The notes beneath the pieces were generated by a model. The model searched no databases. It was not told where the DNA came from and worked only from the letters and a program-made list of their open reading frames with translations. Both the position numbers and the translations under genes were made by a program. 64,000 nt of DNA from Salvelinus alpinus (Eukaryota > Chordata > Actinopteri > Salmoniformes > Salmonidae): contig NC_092098.1 in NCBI RefSeq assembly GCF_045679555.1, positions 22,474,038-22,538,037 on the forward strand, given 5' to 3'. Numbering within the stretch: the first letter of the stretch is position 1; each line of letters starts with the position of its first letter. Below, one piece after another: positions 1-10,229 of the stretch.

Positions 1-1133
1 GATTCTGATGGAAGCTCGTCCAAAAGTAAGAGCTATTTATGATGTTATTCCGTATTTATGTGGAAAAATGTAAAAGGATTTGTCCGCCATTATTGCGGCA
101 CTGGTCTGGCTGTAACGCACACTGTATGTCTAGTAACGATAATTTTAAAAATCTAACACAGCGGTTGCATTAATAACTAATGCATCTTTCATTTGCTGTC
201 CAACCTGTATTTTTTAGTCAAGTTTACGATTATTTATCGATTAGATTAGGTGCCTCTCCAAGATGGCGCCGGCCAGAATGCATGAAATGCTGCTACTGAT
301 CACATTGTATAACCACGATTTGTGCTGCTAAATATGCACATTTTCGAACAAAACCTATATGCATTGTGTAATATGATGTTACAGGACTGTCATCTGATGA
401 AGTTTATCAAGGTTAGTCCAATTATATATATTTTGCTGGATTGTTACGATCGCTATCATTTGCTGCTGGTAAATGCGGTTGTGTTTCTGGCTATTGTGGT
501 AAGCTAATATAATGCTATATTGTGTTTTCGCTGTAAAACACTTAAAAAATCTGACATATTGGCTGGATTCACAAGATGTTGGGCTTTCATTTGCTGTACG
601 CTGTGTATTTTTCAGAAATGATTTATGATGAGTAATTAGGTATTTGACGTTGGTCTCTGTAATTATTCTGGCTGCATCGACGCTATTTCAGATTGCAGCT
701 GCAATGTAGAACTGTGATTTATACCTGAAATATGCACATTTTTCTAACAAAACATATGCTATACAATAAATATGTTATCAGACTGTCATTTGATGAAGTT
801 GTTTCTTGGTTAGTGGCTATTTATATCTTTATTTGGTCGAAATCTTGATAGCTACCTATGCAGGAAAAAAATGGTGGAGAAAAAAAAGTTGTGTCTTTTG
901 CTATCGTGGTTAGCTAATAGATTTACATATTGTGTCTTCCCTGTAAAACATTTTAAAAATCAGAAATGATGGCTGGATTCACAAGATCTGTATCTTTCAT
1001 CTGGTGTCTTGGACTTGTGATTTAATGATATTTAGATGCTAGTATTTACTTGTGGCGCTATGCTAGGCTATGCTAGTCAGCTTTTTTTACTGATGGGGGT
1101 GCTCCCGGATCCAGGATGCGTAGCAGGTAGAAG
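1..1133 (+). mobile_element. TTAA-bounded non-coding modular repeat, copy T1 (5' end outside window)
   Basis: No coding frame. Two related modules are visible: block a (AACAAAAC...GACTGTCATCTGATGAAG...GGTTAGT) near 345 and again near 745, and block b (TTTTCGCTGTAAAACACTT...GGCTGGATTCACAAGAT) near 525 and again near 930, a period of about 400 bp. The 3' end, ...GGTAGAAG at 1133, is followed by TTAA at 1134-1137, which runs into Tc1 sequence. The Tc1 copy at 37944 has the same sequence without the insert, so TTAA is the target site. TTAA duplication is the hallmark of the piggyBac superfamily; the assignment to that superfamily is inference, since no transposase is seen. Confidence 0.75.
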
Positions 1134-1177
1134 TTAAATAAATAAATAAATAAGCAAACACGTTTGCCGAAAGGCAT

Positions 1178-1951
1178 TTGGGAGACTCCCCAAACATTGT
1201 GAAGAAGGTACTCTGGTCAGATGAGACTAAAATTGAGCTTTTTGTCCATCAAGGAAAACGCTATGCCTGGCACAAACCCAACACCTCTCATCACCCTGAG
1301 TACACCATCCCCACAGTGAAGCATGGTGGTGGCAGCATCATGCTGTGGGGATGTTTTTCGTCGGCAGGGACTGGAAAACTGGTCAGAATTGAAGGAATGA
1401 TGGATGGCACTAAATACAGGGAAATTCTTGAGGGAAACCTGTTTCAGTCTTCCAGACATTTGAGACTGGGACGGAGGTTCACCTTCCAGCAGGACAATGA
1501 CCCTAAGCATACTGCTAAAGCAACACTCAAGTGGTTTAAGGGGAAACATTTAAATGTCTTGGAATGGCCTAGTCAAAGCTCAGACCTCAATCCAATTGAG
1601 GATCTGTGGTATGACTTAAAGAATGCTGTACACCAGCGAAACCCATCCAACTTGAAGGAGCTGGAGCAGTTTTTCCTTGAAGAATGGGCAAAAACCCCAG
1701 TGGCTAGATGTGCCAAACTTATAGAGACATACCCCAAGCGACTTGCAGCTGTAATTGCTGCAAAAAAGGTGGCTCTACAAAGTATTGACTTTGGGGGAGT
1801 GAATAGTTATGCACACTCAAGTTCAGTTTTTTGTCTGATTTATTTTTTTCCTTTTTTCTTTATTGAATATTCGAAACAATACAATATACCTGCAGTGAAG
1901 CCGCTCAATAACTACATCATACCAGTCATCCAACAGATTGTCACGTTCTGA
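1178..1951 (+). pseudogene. Tc1-family transposase, C-terminal part
   Basis: Carries the DD34E catalytic core of a Tc1/mariner transposase, which cuts and pastes the element at TA sites. Visible motifs are [10 protein letters not shown] (first Asp), [11 protein letters not shown] (second Asp) and [13 protein letters not shown] (Glu), plus the glycine-rich [10 protein letters not shown] box. The N-terminal paired-like DNA-binding domain is missing because a TTAA repeat (1-1133) is inserted just upstream. The residues after about 1810 are probably read-through into the 3' non-coding part. The same transposase recurs at 37598-38679. The catalytic half is open and better preserved than the copy in the second block, which has lost bases near 38110. 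Confidence 0.85.
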
Positions 1952-2318
1952 CCTTAGTTTATTTTTTATGTCTCTATTTTGGTTTGGTCAGGGCGTGAGT
2001 TGGGGTGGGCATTCTATGTTTTGTTCTAGGTTTTGTATTTCTGTGTTTGGCCTGGTATGGTTCCCAATCAGAGGCAGCTGTCAATCGTTTTCTCTGATTG
2101 AGAACCATACTTAGGTAGCCTGTTTTCCCACTTTGAGTTGTGGGTGATTGTTTTCTGTTTTGTGTGTATACCTTACAGAACTGTTTCGCTTCGTTCTCTC
2201 TCTTTGTTGTTTTTGTCATTTCAGTGTTCAGTTTATTTTATAACATTAAAAATGAACACTTACCACGCTGCACCTTGGTCCTCTTCTCCTTCTCCTTCTC
2301 CCGACGACGTTCGTTTCA
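1939..2318 (+). mobile_element. Solo LTR, TGTCACG family, TSD CAGAT
   Basis: A 380-bp LTR starts TGTCACGTTCTGACC and ends CGTTTCA, flanked by CAGAT at 1934-1938 and again at 2319-2323. There is no internal region, so it is a product of LTR-LTR recombination. The same LTR sits at the same CAGAT site at 38720, where internal sequence follows. An ATG (2252) lies inside the LTR, as in the array copies. Confidence 0.88.
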
Positions 2319-2323
2319 CAGAT

Positions 2324-3727
2324 TCCCATTCAGAGAGACACACAGAACCATCCAGGGTCAATGCCCTGCTCAAGGGCATGTTGACCGATCTACCACCAGG
2401 CCAAAAAATGTGAACCCAAATCCTCCAAGATCCCCCCACAGTTCCCCAATAGCTGTCCCTCAACTATTCGAGACCCCTCCCACAGTACCCCTCCCACAGT
2501 TCCCCCCCAGGAAGAAAAAAAAGTTAAAATACAATGAATTCCATTCCCCACCCCCAAGAACCCCCCCAATGCACCAACAACCAAGAGAATGGACTAGAGA
2601 AAAAAGGAAAAGACAGAAGAAAACAGCAAACAACAATGCAAAAATAAAAAATGAAAAATAAATAAAACAAAACAATACATTTAAAACAAAGGACATCAAG
2701 GACAACTAAAATCATAACAGCAATGCCAACTGTATATTTTTGTGTGCATGTCTGGCACTATTACATGTATGTGTGTGTTCTTTTATGTGTTTTTTTGAAT
2801 GAGAGTGTGTGTATATGCATGTGTACAAACACCTGCACGGCATCAGCCTCAGGCAAACCGGCATTAGTTGTAAAAACACTGGCACTTAGTACTTTATATT
2901 ATGTTTTATTTTGACTTTTTATTGGATTTTTTTCTTACTTTTATCTTTGACCATCATTCTATCTCTCACACAGTAACTCCATTCCCACTTGTCTCCAATT
3001 TATAATACCAACCCTCAGCTTCCCTCAGCCCATCCTCTTGAATCTTTATGTCATTACAGCACTCTCTGATTACTTTACAGGTAATAAAGACAATGTAAAG
3101 CAAAGGTATTTTGTTGTATTAGTTGACACATGTACACTTAAGAATGTAGCTGTAGGAGAAATGGTCAGTTCAGGAAGAAAGAGAGAACAAAAGGCAAAGT
3201 ATATAAATAGGTAGAAAGAAGCAGACAGACAACCAGAGAGGGAAGGAAAGAGAGAGAGGGAGCAGGATTCTGAGTCAGGAGATCAGGCTCTGGTGGTAAT
3301 CAGGGCAGAAGTGCAGCATGGCTGTTTCTCCTCCTCTGGCACCCTCTAAGACTGAATCTTAGCAGAGTTATTAAGGAGTAAGCAAGAACCTCTGAGAACC
3401 ATCTCAAGGTCGAAATTCCCCTTCACAGAGTGGCAGTATGATTTTAAACACCGATTCAATAGAACCATTGAGAGTTAGACAACCTACAGGAGCACTGACC
3501 CTCTCAACACAATGACTGACAGATTTAACAAGGTTAATCATTAGAGAGATATAGATTTAAAGAACTTACTGAGGCAGTGACCTGTATCGGAGCTATATGA
3601 TGTAATTATTTAGAAGGGTAGGTCTAGTTCTGGAAACACAGGGAATGTTAAAACCTGTAGACTTCCATTTGGATATGGTGGGGGAATGAATCTGAAGGGT
3701 AGTTCACTTGTAGGTACAGATGTAGGT
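2324..3727. other. Non-repetitive spacer, nothing coding recognised
   Basis: C-rich (2410-2580), then A-rich (2580-2720), then TG-rich stretches. The open frames here follow base composition and show no known domain or splice pattern. It separates two LTRs in the first block and has no counterpart in the second block. Confidence 0.5.
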
Positions 3728-3977
3728 ACAGATGTAGGATCTTACTATGATCACTCTTTTGTTGCTGAGAATTTTCCTGTAATACAGGAACTGCAAACTT
3801 CTAAGTTGGTCATTTCTACTGTCAAATTTCCGACCTAATTTGCCATAAAGAAAAATGTATCAACCCCTAAATAAAAATTCCATTAATTATAATCCACATA
3901 ATAATTCACATTTCCTGTTGCAGCAGCATTATTTTCCTGCTCTAGCAAACTGCCTGAAATTAAGATCCTACATCTGT
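3728..3977. mobile_element. MITE with 17-bp terminal inverted repeats
   Basis: ACAGATGTAGGATCTTA at 3728-3744 is the exact reverse complement of TAAGATCCTACATCTGT at 3961-3977. The 250-bp interior is AT-rich and non-coding, which fits a non-autonomous DNA transposon. The superfamily is not clear. A short tandem copy of TGTAGGTACAGA precedes the left end. Confidence 0.7.
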
Positions 3978-4029
3978 AACTATAACTCTGGTCCGAATAT
4001 TGTGTCTGCCTTTGGGAGGGCCACACACA

Positions 4030-4480
4030 TTAACAGCAGAGGGAACACTGCACAAGTCGTGTTTTTTCCACGCCCTGATCTGTTTCACCTGTCCTTGTGA
4101 CTGTCTCCACCCCTTCCAGGTGTCGCTTATTTTCCCAGGTGTATTTATCCCTGTGTTTTCTGTCTCTCTGTGCCAGTTCGTCTTGTCTTGTCAAGTCAAC
4201 CAGCATGTTTTTTCCGTGCTCCTGCTTTTTCTTCTTTCTCTTTTGCTAGTCCTCCCGGTTTTGACCCTTGCCTGCCCTGACTCTGAACCCGCCTGCCTGA
4301 CCATACTGCCTGCCCTGACCTCGAGCCTGCCTGCCACTCTGTACCTCCTGGACTCTGACCTTGTTATGATCATCTTGCCTGTCCACGACCATTCTCTTGC
4401 CTGCCCCTTGGATACTAATAAATATCAGAGACTCGAACCATGTCTGCATCTGGGTCTCGCCCTGTGCCCTTATAGTTTTC
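4030..4480 (+). mobile_element. Solo LTR of a gypsy element (same family as 44490-44860)
   Basis: A C- and T-rich LTR matching the one after the gypsy pol at 39911-44480: shared stretches include CGCTTATTTTCCC, GTCTCTCTGTGCCAGTTCG, CCTGCCCTGACCTCGAGCC and GGATACTAATAAATATCAGA (poly-A signal AATAAA). Both copies continue into the same flank (GTTTGTTATATACTGGAATTA), so they are paralogous. Exact ends and the target duplication were not resolved. Confidence 0.65.
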
Positions 4481-4554
4481 GTCAGTTTGTTATATACTGG
4501 AATTACAAGATTAAGGCTTTATTTGCATTCTTTTCCAAAGAGACAGAGATTTAG

Positions 4555-5759
4555 TGAGCGAGAGAAGGGGTGCCAGAGATACAGAGAGGGGGAGTTTGCT
4601 ATTCCCCAATTAACCTGGCAGCATGCAAGTGTGTGCGTTCATGTGTGTGATTGTTTTGTGTATGTGATAGTGAGGTCATAAGGGTTCATGATAGTTAGTG
4701 GGGTTTTAATTAGTAGGAAAAGTGTGTTTATGTTGACACTGCCCTATTAGTCTTCACTTCAGAGAATGTTCAATGCAGACACCTGGGGCCATCACCTCTC
4801 TTAATGAGCTATTACATCAAACAGACTCACGCACGTACACACACATGTACACCCTAAGGACTCCATGTGCTACATTCTGCCCCAGGTTAACTCTCAAACA
4901 CTTGTGTGTAACACTTAAGCTTGATTCCTCCCTGACCTTTGACAGCCACATCAAACAACTGTAAAATGCCATTCAATACCTGAAGAACATTGCCAAAGTT
5001 CGTCCCACACTCAGTCTGACTCAGAGGAGCTTGTCCATGCTTTTATCTCCTCAAGGCTGGACTATTGCCTATTACCGAAAGATTGGAAAGCTGCCGCGGT
5101 CATCCCCCTCTTCAAAGGGGGAGACAGTCTAGACCCAAACTGTTATAGACCTATATCTATTCTACCCTGCCTTTCTAAAGTCTTCGAAAGCCAAGTTAAC
5201 AAAAAGATCACCGACCATTTCGAATCCCACCGTACCTTCTCCGCTATGCAATCTGTTTTTTGAGCGGGTCATGGGTGCACCTCAGCCCCGCTCAAGGTCC
5301 TAAAAGATATCATAACTGCCATCAATAAAAGACAGTACTGTGCAGCCGTCTTCATCGACCTGGCCAAGGCTTTCGACTCTGTCAATCACCACATTCTTAT
5401 CGGCAGACTCAACAGCCTTGGTTTCTCAAATGACTGCCTCGCCTGGTTCACTAACTACTTCTTAGAGTTGTCCGGACCTCTGGCAGTCTCTATGGGGGTG
5501 CCACAGGGTTAAATTCTCGGGCCAACTCTTTTCTCTGTATACATCAATGATGTCGCTCTTGCTGCTGGTGATTCTCTGATCCACCTCTACACAGACGACA
5601 CCATTCTGTATGCTTCTGGCCCTTCTTTGGACACTGTGTTAACTAACCTCCAGACGAGCTTCAATGCCATACAACACTCCTTCCGTGGCCTCCAACTGCT
5701 CTTAAATGCAGGTAAAACTAAATGCATTCTCTTCAACCGATTGCTGCCCGCACCCGCCC
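4555..5759 (+). mobile_element. Fused LINE fragments with reverse transcriptase, block A (interrupted at 5760)
   Basis: Non-coding sequence (4555-4900) leads into an L2-like C-terminal piece (4920-5066, ending in the codons for SRLDYC-like residues). That joins directly to reverse transcriptase sequence (5070-5759) with FIDLAKAFDSVNHHIL, MGVPQG and a YxDD-box region in which the Ala codon of YADD reads Thr. Stops break the frame, for example after MGVPQG. The same fusion occurs at 46497-47581, so it predates the duplication of the blocks. The LINE continues at 12480 after the inserted LTR array. Confidence 0.75.
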
Positions 5760-6141
5760 TGTCACGTTCCTGACCTTATTTCCTTTGTTTAGTCTTTGTT
5801 TAGTTGGTCAGGACGTGAGCTGGGTGGGCATTCTATGTTTTGTGTTTCTATGTTGGGTTTGTTGTTTGGCCTAATATGGTTCTCAATCAGAGGCAGGTGT
5901 TTGTCATTGTCTCTGATTGGGAACCATATTAAGGTAGCCTGTTTTCACTGTTTGTTTGTGGGTGATTGTTCCTGTTCCAGTGTACCAGTGTTTAGTGTTC
6001 ACGTTACGGGACTGTATCGTCTTCGTTCCTTTTTTGTCGGTTTGTTGTTTTGTTCGGTGTTTAAGTATTTCCCATTAAATATGGATGATATTCACGCTGC
6101 ATCTTGGTCCTCCTCTCTTTCACCCGAAGACAGTCGTTACA
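5760..6141 (+). repeat. LTR 1 of the array
   Basis: 382 bp, TGTCACG...GTCGTTACA. It contains an inverted pair (ATGGTTCTCAATCAGAGGCA and its counterpart TCTCTGATTGGGAACCAT, about 5876-5926) and the ATG of the Gag-like ORF at 6081. Confidence 0.9.
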
Positions 6142-7634
6142 GAATCACCCACCACAAAAGGACCAAGCAGCGTGGTAATGGGCAGCAACAGCAGCAGCAG
6201 CAGCGGCCGAAATATCAGGACTCCTGGACATGGGAGGAGATTTTAAACAGAGAAGGACCCTGGGCACAGGCTGGGGAATATCGCCGCCCCAAAGCTGAGC
6301 TGGAGGGAGCGAAAGCTGAGTGGCGGCGATATGAGGAGGCAGCACGGCAGCGCGACAGGTACGAGAGGCAGCCCCAGAAATGTTTTGGGGGGTGGCACAC
6401 GGGGAGTGTGGCTAAGCCAGGTAGCAGACCAGAGCTCACTCCTCGTGCTTATATTAAGCAGCGCGTTACTGGTCAGGCACCGTGTTATGCGGTTAAGCGC
6501 ACAGTGTCGCCAGTACGTGCCCATAGCCCGGTGCGCTATAGGGCAGCCCCCCGAAAGTGTCATGCGAGTGTGGGCATCCAGCCAGGGCGTATTGTGCCTG
6601 CTCAGCGTGTCTGGTCTCCGGTACGCCGTTTCGGTCCAGGGTATCCTGCGCCGGCTCTGCGTGCTGTGTCTCCGGGGCGCTGGGAGGGTGCAGTGCGTCC
6701 TATGCCTGCGCTCCGCTCGTGCCGGGCAAATGTGGGAGTGGAGCCTAAGGGAGAGGTGTGCGTAGTAGGCACTAGATCTCCAGTGCTCACCCACAGCCCT
6801 GTTCAACCTGTGCCTGCACTCTGGAGGGTCTGGGCTAGAGTAGTATTCCAGCCTGGGGGAGTGGTGCCAAGACTGCGTACCAGAGCTCCAGTGCTCCCCC
6901 ACAGCCCGGTCCTTCAGGTGCCTCCTCCTAACACCAAGCCTCCTGTAGGTCTCCCCAGCCTGGTGGGTCCTGTGGCAGCCCCACGCACCAGGCTGTCTCT
7001 CCGTCTCCTCCCTACAGGTGTGCCCGTCTGCCCAGCGCCTCCTGCGCTGTCTGTCTGCCCAGCGCCGCCTGCGCTGCCCGTCTGCCCAGCGCCGCCTGCG
7101 CTGCCCGTCTGCCCAGCGCCGTCTGAGCTGTCCGTCTGCCCAGCGCCGCCTGCGCCGTCCGTCTGCCCAGCCCCGTCAGAGCCGCCCGTCTGTCCTGAGC
7201 CGTCAGAGCCGCCCGTCTGTCCTGAGCCGCCAGAGCCGCCCGTCTGTCCTGAGCCGACAGAACCGAACGTCTGTCCTGAGCCGCCAGAGCCGCCCGTCTG
7301 TCCTGAGCCGCCAGAGCCGCCCGCCAGTCAGGAGCCGCCCGCCAGTCAGGAGCCGCCAGAGCCGCCCGCCAGTCAGGAGCCGCCAGAGCCGTCAGTCAGC
7401 CAGGACCGGCCGGAGTCGTCAGTCAGCCAGGACCGGCCAGAGTCGTCAGTCAGCCAGGACCGGCCAGAGTCGTCAGTCAGCCAGGACCGGCAGGGGCCGT
7501 CAGTCAGCCATGACCTGCCAGAGCCGTCAGTCCGGAGCTGCCCCTCGGTCCGGAGCTGCCCCTCAGTCCGGAGCTGCCCCTCAGTCCGGAGCTGCCCCTC
7601 CGTCCAGAGGCGCCCATCAGTCCAGTGGGGTTAA
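6081..7634 (+). CDS. Gag-like Pro-rich protein, array unit 1
   Basis: 517 codons if started at the ATG inside the LTR (MDDIHAASW). An upstream in-frame ATG at 5796 would translate LTR promoter sequence and is unlikely. Order of parts: a polar N-terminus with a Gln run (residues about 35-42), a charged Trp- and Glu-rich helix-forming stretch (45-90), a long basic Arg/Pro/Val-rich middle, then degenerate Pro-rich repeats of the types PVCPAPP, PVCPEPP, PPASQEP and SVSQDRPES. No zinc knuckle or enzyme domain is seen. A 4-nt loss (TCAGTCAGTCC to TCAGTCC) near 7530 shifts the frame relative to unit 3 and replaces the C-terminus. A structural Gag-like role is inferred from its position after the 5' LTR. 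Confidence 0.6.
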   Translation: MDDIHAASWSSSLSPEDSRYRITHHKRTKQRGNGQQQQQQQRPKYQDSWTWEEILNREGPWAQAGEYRRPKAELEGAKAEWRRYEEAARQRDRYERQPQKCFGGWHTGSVAKPGSRPELTPRAYIKQRVTGQAPCYAVKRTVSPVRAHSPVRYRAAPRKCHASVGIQPGRIVPAQRVWSPVRRFGPGYPAPALRAVSPGRWEGAVRPMPALRSCRANVGVEPKGEVCVVGTRSPVLTHSPVQPVPALWRVWARVVFQPGGVVPRLRTRAPVLPHSPVLQVPPPNTKPPVGLPSLVGPVAAPRTRLSLRLLPTGVPVCPAPPALSVCPAPPALPVCPAPPALPVCPAPSELSVCPAPPAPSVCPAPSEPPVCPEPSEPPVCPEPPEPPVCPEPTEPNVCPEPPEPPVCPEPPEPPASQEPPASQEPPEPPASQEPPEPSVSQDRPESSVSQDRPESSVSQDRPESSVSQDRQGPSVSHDLPEPSVRSCPSVRSCPSVRSCPSVRSCPSVQRRPSVQWG

Positions 7635-7803
7635 TTTGGAGGGTCGCCGTTAAGAGGAGGCCACGGAAGCGGGAATGAACTATGGTGGGGTGGGGGCCAC
7701 GTCCAGCGCCAGAGCCGCCACCGTGGACAGATGCCCACCCAGACCCTCCCCTATAGGTTCAGGTTTTGCGGCCGGAGTCCGCACCTTGGGGGGGGGGGGG
7801 TAC

Positions 7804-8185
7804 TGTCACGTTCCTGACCTTATTTCCTTTGTTTAGTCTTTGTTTAGTTGGTCAGGACGTGAGCTGGGTGGGCATTCTATGTTTTGTGTTTCTATGTTGG
7901 GTTTGTTGTTTGGCCTAATATGGTTCTCAATCAGAGGCAGGTGTTTGTCATTGTCTCTGATTGGGAACCATATTAAGGTAGCCTGTTTTCACTGTTTGTT
8001 TGTGGGTGATTGTTCCTGTTCCAGTGTACCAGTGTTTAGTGTTCACGTTACGGGACTGTATCGTCTTCGTTCCTTTTTTGTCGGTTTGTTGTTTTGTTCG
8101 GTGTTTAAGTATTTCCCATTAAATATGGATGATATTCACGCTGCATCTTGGTCCTCCTCTCTTTCACCCGAAGACAGTCGTTACA
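7804..8185 (+). repeat. LTR 2 of the array
   Basis: Exactly 2044 bp after LTR 1 and the same length. It serves as 3' LTR of unit 1 and 5' LTR of unit 2. The G-run of about 12 at 7789-7800 is the polypurine tract of unit 1. Confidence 0.9.
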
Positions 8186-9678
8186 GAATCACCCACCACA
8201 AAAGGACCAAGCAGCGTGGTAATGGGCAGCAACAGCAGCAGCAGCAGCGGCCGAAATATCAGGACTCCTGGACATGGGAGGAGATTTTAAACAGAGAAGG
8301 ACCCTGGGCACAGGCTGGGGAATATCGCCGCCCCAAAGCTGAGCTGGAGGGAGCGAAAGCTGAGTGGCGGCGATATGAGGAGGCAGCACGGCAGCGCGAC
8401 AGGTACGAGAGGCAGCCCCAGAAATGTTTTGGGGGGTGGCACACGGGGAGTGTGGCTAAGCCAGGTAGCAGACCAGAGCTCACTCCTCGTGCTTATATTA
8501 AGCAGCGCGTTACTGGTCAGGCACCGTGTTATGCGGTTAAGCGCACAGTGTCGCCAGTACGTGCCCATAGCCCGGTGCGCTATAGGGCAGCCCCCCGAAA
8601 GTGTCATGCGAGTGTGGGCATCCAGCCAGGGCGTATTGTGCCTGCTCAGCGTGTCTGGTCTCCGGTACGCCGTTTCGGTCCAGGGTATCCTGCGCCGGCT
8701 CTGCGTGCTGTGTCTCCGGGTCGCTGGGAGGGTGCAGTGCGTCCTATGCCTGCGCTCCGCTCGTGCCGGGCAAATGTGGGAGTGGAGCCTAAGGGAGAGG
8801 TGTGCGTAGTAGGCACTAGATCTCCAGTGCTCACCCACAGCCCTGTTCAACCTGTGCCTGCACTCTGGAGGGTCTGGGCTAGAGTAGTATTCCAGCCTGG
8901 GGGAGTGGTGCCAAGACTGCGTACCAGAGCTCCAGTGCTCCCCCACAGCCCGGTCCTTCAGGTGCCTCCTCCTAACACCAAGCCTCCTGTAGGTCTCCCC
9001 AGCCTGGTGGGTCCTGTGGCAGCCCCACGCACCAGGCTGTCTCTCCGTCTCCTCCCTACAGGTGTGCCCGTCTGCCCAGCGCCTCCTGCGCTGTCTGTCT
9101 GCCCAGCGCCGCCTGCGCTGCCCGTCTGCCCAGCGCCGCCTGCGCTGCCCGTCTGCCCAGCGCCGTCTGAGCTGTCCGTCTGCCCAGCGCCGCCTGCGCC
9201 GTCCGTCTGCCCAGCCCCGTCAGAGCCGCCCGTCTGTCCTGAGCCGTCAGAGCCGCCCGTCTGTCCTGAGCCGCCAGAGCCGCCCGTCTGTCCTGAGCCG
9301 ACAGAACCGAACGTCTGTCCTGAGCCGCCAGAGCCGCCCGTCTGTCCTGAGCCGCCAGAGCCGCCCGCCAGTCAGGAGCCGCCCGCCAGTCAGGAGCCGC
9401 CAGAGCCGCCCGCCAGTCAGGAGCCGCCAGAGCCGTCAGTCAGCCAGGACCGGCCGGAGTCGTCAGTCAGCCAGGACCGGCCAGAGTCGTCAGTCAGCCA
9501 GGACCGGCCAGAGTCGTCAGTCAGCCAGGACCGGCAGGGGCCGTCAGTCAGCCATGACCTGCCAGAGCCGTCAGTCCGGAGCTGCCCCTCGGTCCGGAGC
9601 TGCCCCTCAGTCCGGAGCTGCCCCTCAGTCCGGAGCTGCCCCTCCGTCCAGAGGCGCCCATCAGTCCAGTGGGGTTAA
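8125..9678 (+). CDS. Gag-like Pro-rich protein, array unit 2
   Basis: Same length and domain order as unit 1, with the ATG again inside the LTR, and the same 4-nt loss that changes the C-terminus. At 8720 it reads GGGTCGCTGG like unit 3, where unit 1 reads GGGGCGCTGG. Unit 2 therefore shares an indel with unit 1 and a substitution with unit 3, a mosaic expected from unequal exchange or gene conversion in the array. Confidence 0.6.
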   Translation: MDDIHAASWSSSLSPEDSRYRITHHKRTKQRGNGQQQQQQQRPKYQDSWTWEEILNREGPWAQAGEYRRPKAELEGAKAEWRRYEEAARQRDRYERQPQKCFGGWHTGSVAKPGSRPELTPRAYIKQRVTGQAPCYAVKRTVSPVRAHSPVRYRAAPRKCHASVGIQPGRIVPAQRVWSPVRRFGPGYPAPALRAVSPGRWEGAVRPMPALRSCRANVGVEPKGEVCVVGTRSPVLTHSPVQPVPALWRVWARVVFQPGGVVPRLRTRAPVLPHSPVLQVPPPNTKPPVGLPSLVGPVAAPRTRLSLRLLPTGVPVCPAPPALSVCPAPPALPVCPAPPALPVCPAPSELSVCPAPPAPSVCPAPSEPPVCPEPSEPPVCPEPPEPPVCPEPTEPNVCPEPPEPPVCPEPPEPPASQEPPASQEPPEPPASQEPPEPSVSQDRPESSVSQDRPESSVSQDRPESSVSQDRQGPSVSHDLPEPSVRSCPSVRSCPSVRSCPSVRSCPSVQRRPSVQWG

Positions 9679-9846
9679 TTTGGAGGGTCGCCGTTAAGAG
9701 GAGGCCACGGAAGCGGGAATGAACTATGGTGGGGTGGGGGCCACGTCCAGCGCCAGAGCCGCCACCGTGGAGAGATGCCCACCCAGACCCTCCCCTATAG
9801 GTTCAGGTTTTGCGGCCGGAGTCCGCACCTTGGGGGAGGGGGGTAA

Positions 9847-10229
9847 TGTCACGTTCCTGACCTTATTTCCTTTGTTTAGTCTTTGTTTAGTTGGTCAGGA
9901 CGTGAGCTGGGTGGGTGTAGTCTATGTTTTGTGTTTCTATGTTGGGTTTGTTGTTTGGCCTAATATGGTTCTCAATCAGAGGCAGGTGTTTTCATTGTCT
10001 CTGATTGGGAACCATATTAAGGTAGCCTGTTTTCACTGTTTGTTTGTGGGTGATTGTTCCTGTTCCAGTGTACCAGTGTTTAGTGTTCACGTTACGGGAC
10101 TGTATCGTCTTCGTTCCTTTTTTGTCGGTTTGTTGTTTTGTTCGGTGTTTAAGTATTTCCCATTAAATATGGATGATATTCACGCTGCATCTTGGTCCTC
10201 CTCTCTTTCACCCGAAGACAGTCGTTACA
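9847..10229 (+). repeat. LTR 3 of the array
   Basis: 383 bp. It differs from LTRs 1 and 2 by GTGTAGTC in place of CATTC near 9915 and by a lost G in the GTGTTTGTCATTG stretch near 9989. Confidence 0.9.

Noticed and set aside
6243-6902. Long antisense open frame opposite the array's Gag-like ORF (219 codons, repeated in each unit)
   Set aside because: It arises from GC-rich codons of the real ORF, has no start context, motif or independent conservation, and is copied only because the unit is.
7018-7653. Arg/Ser-rich frame overlapping the Pro-rich repeats
   Set aside because: Frame shadow of the repeated sequence; it changes with each indel and starts mid-domain.
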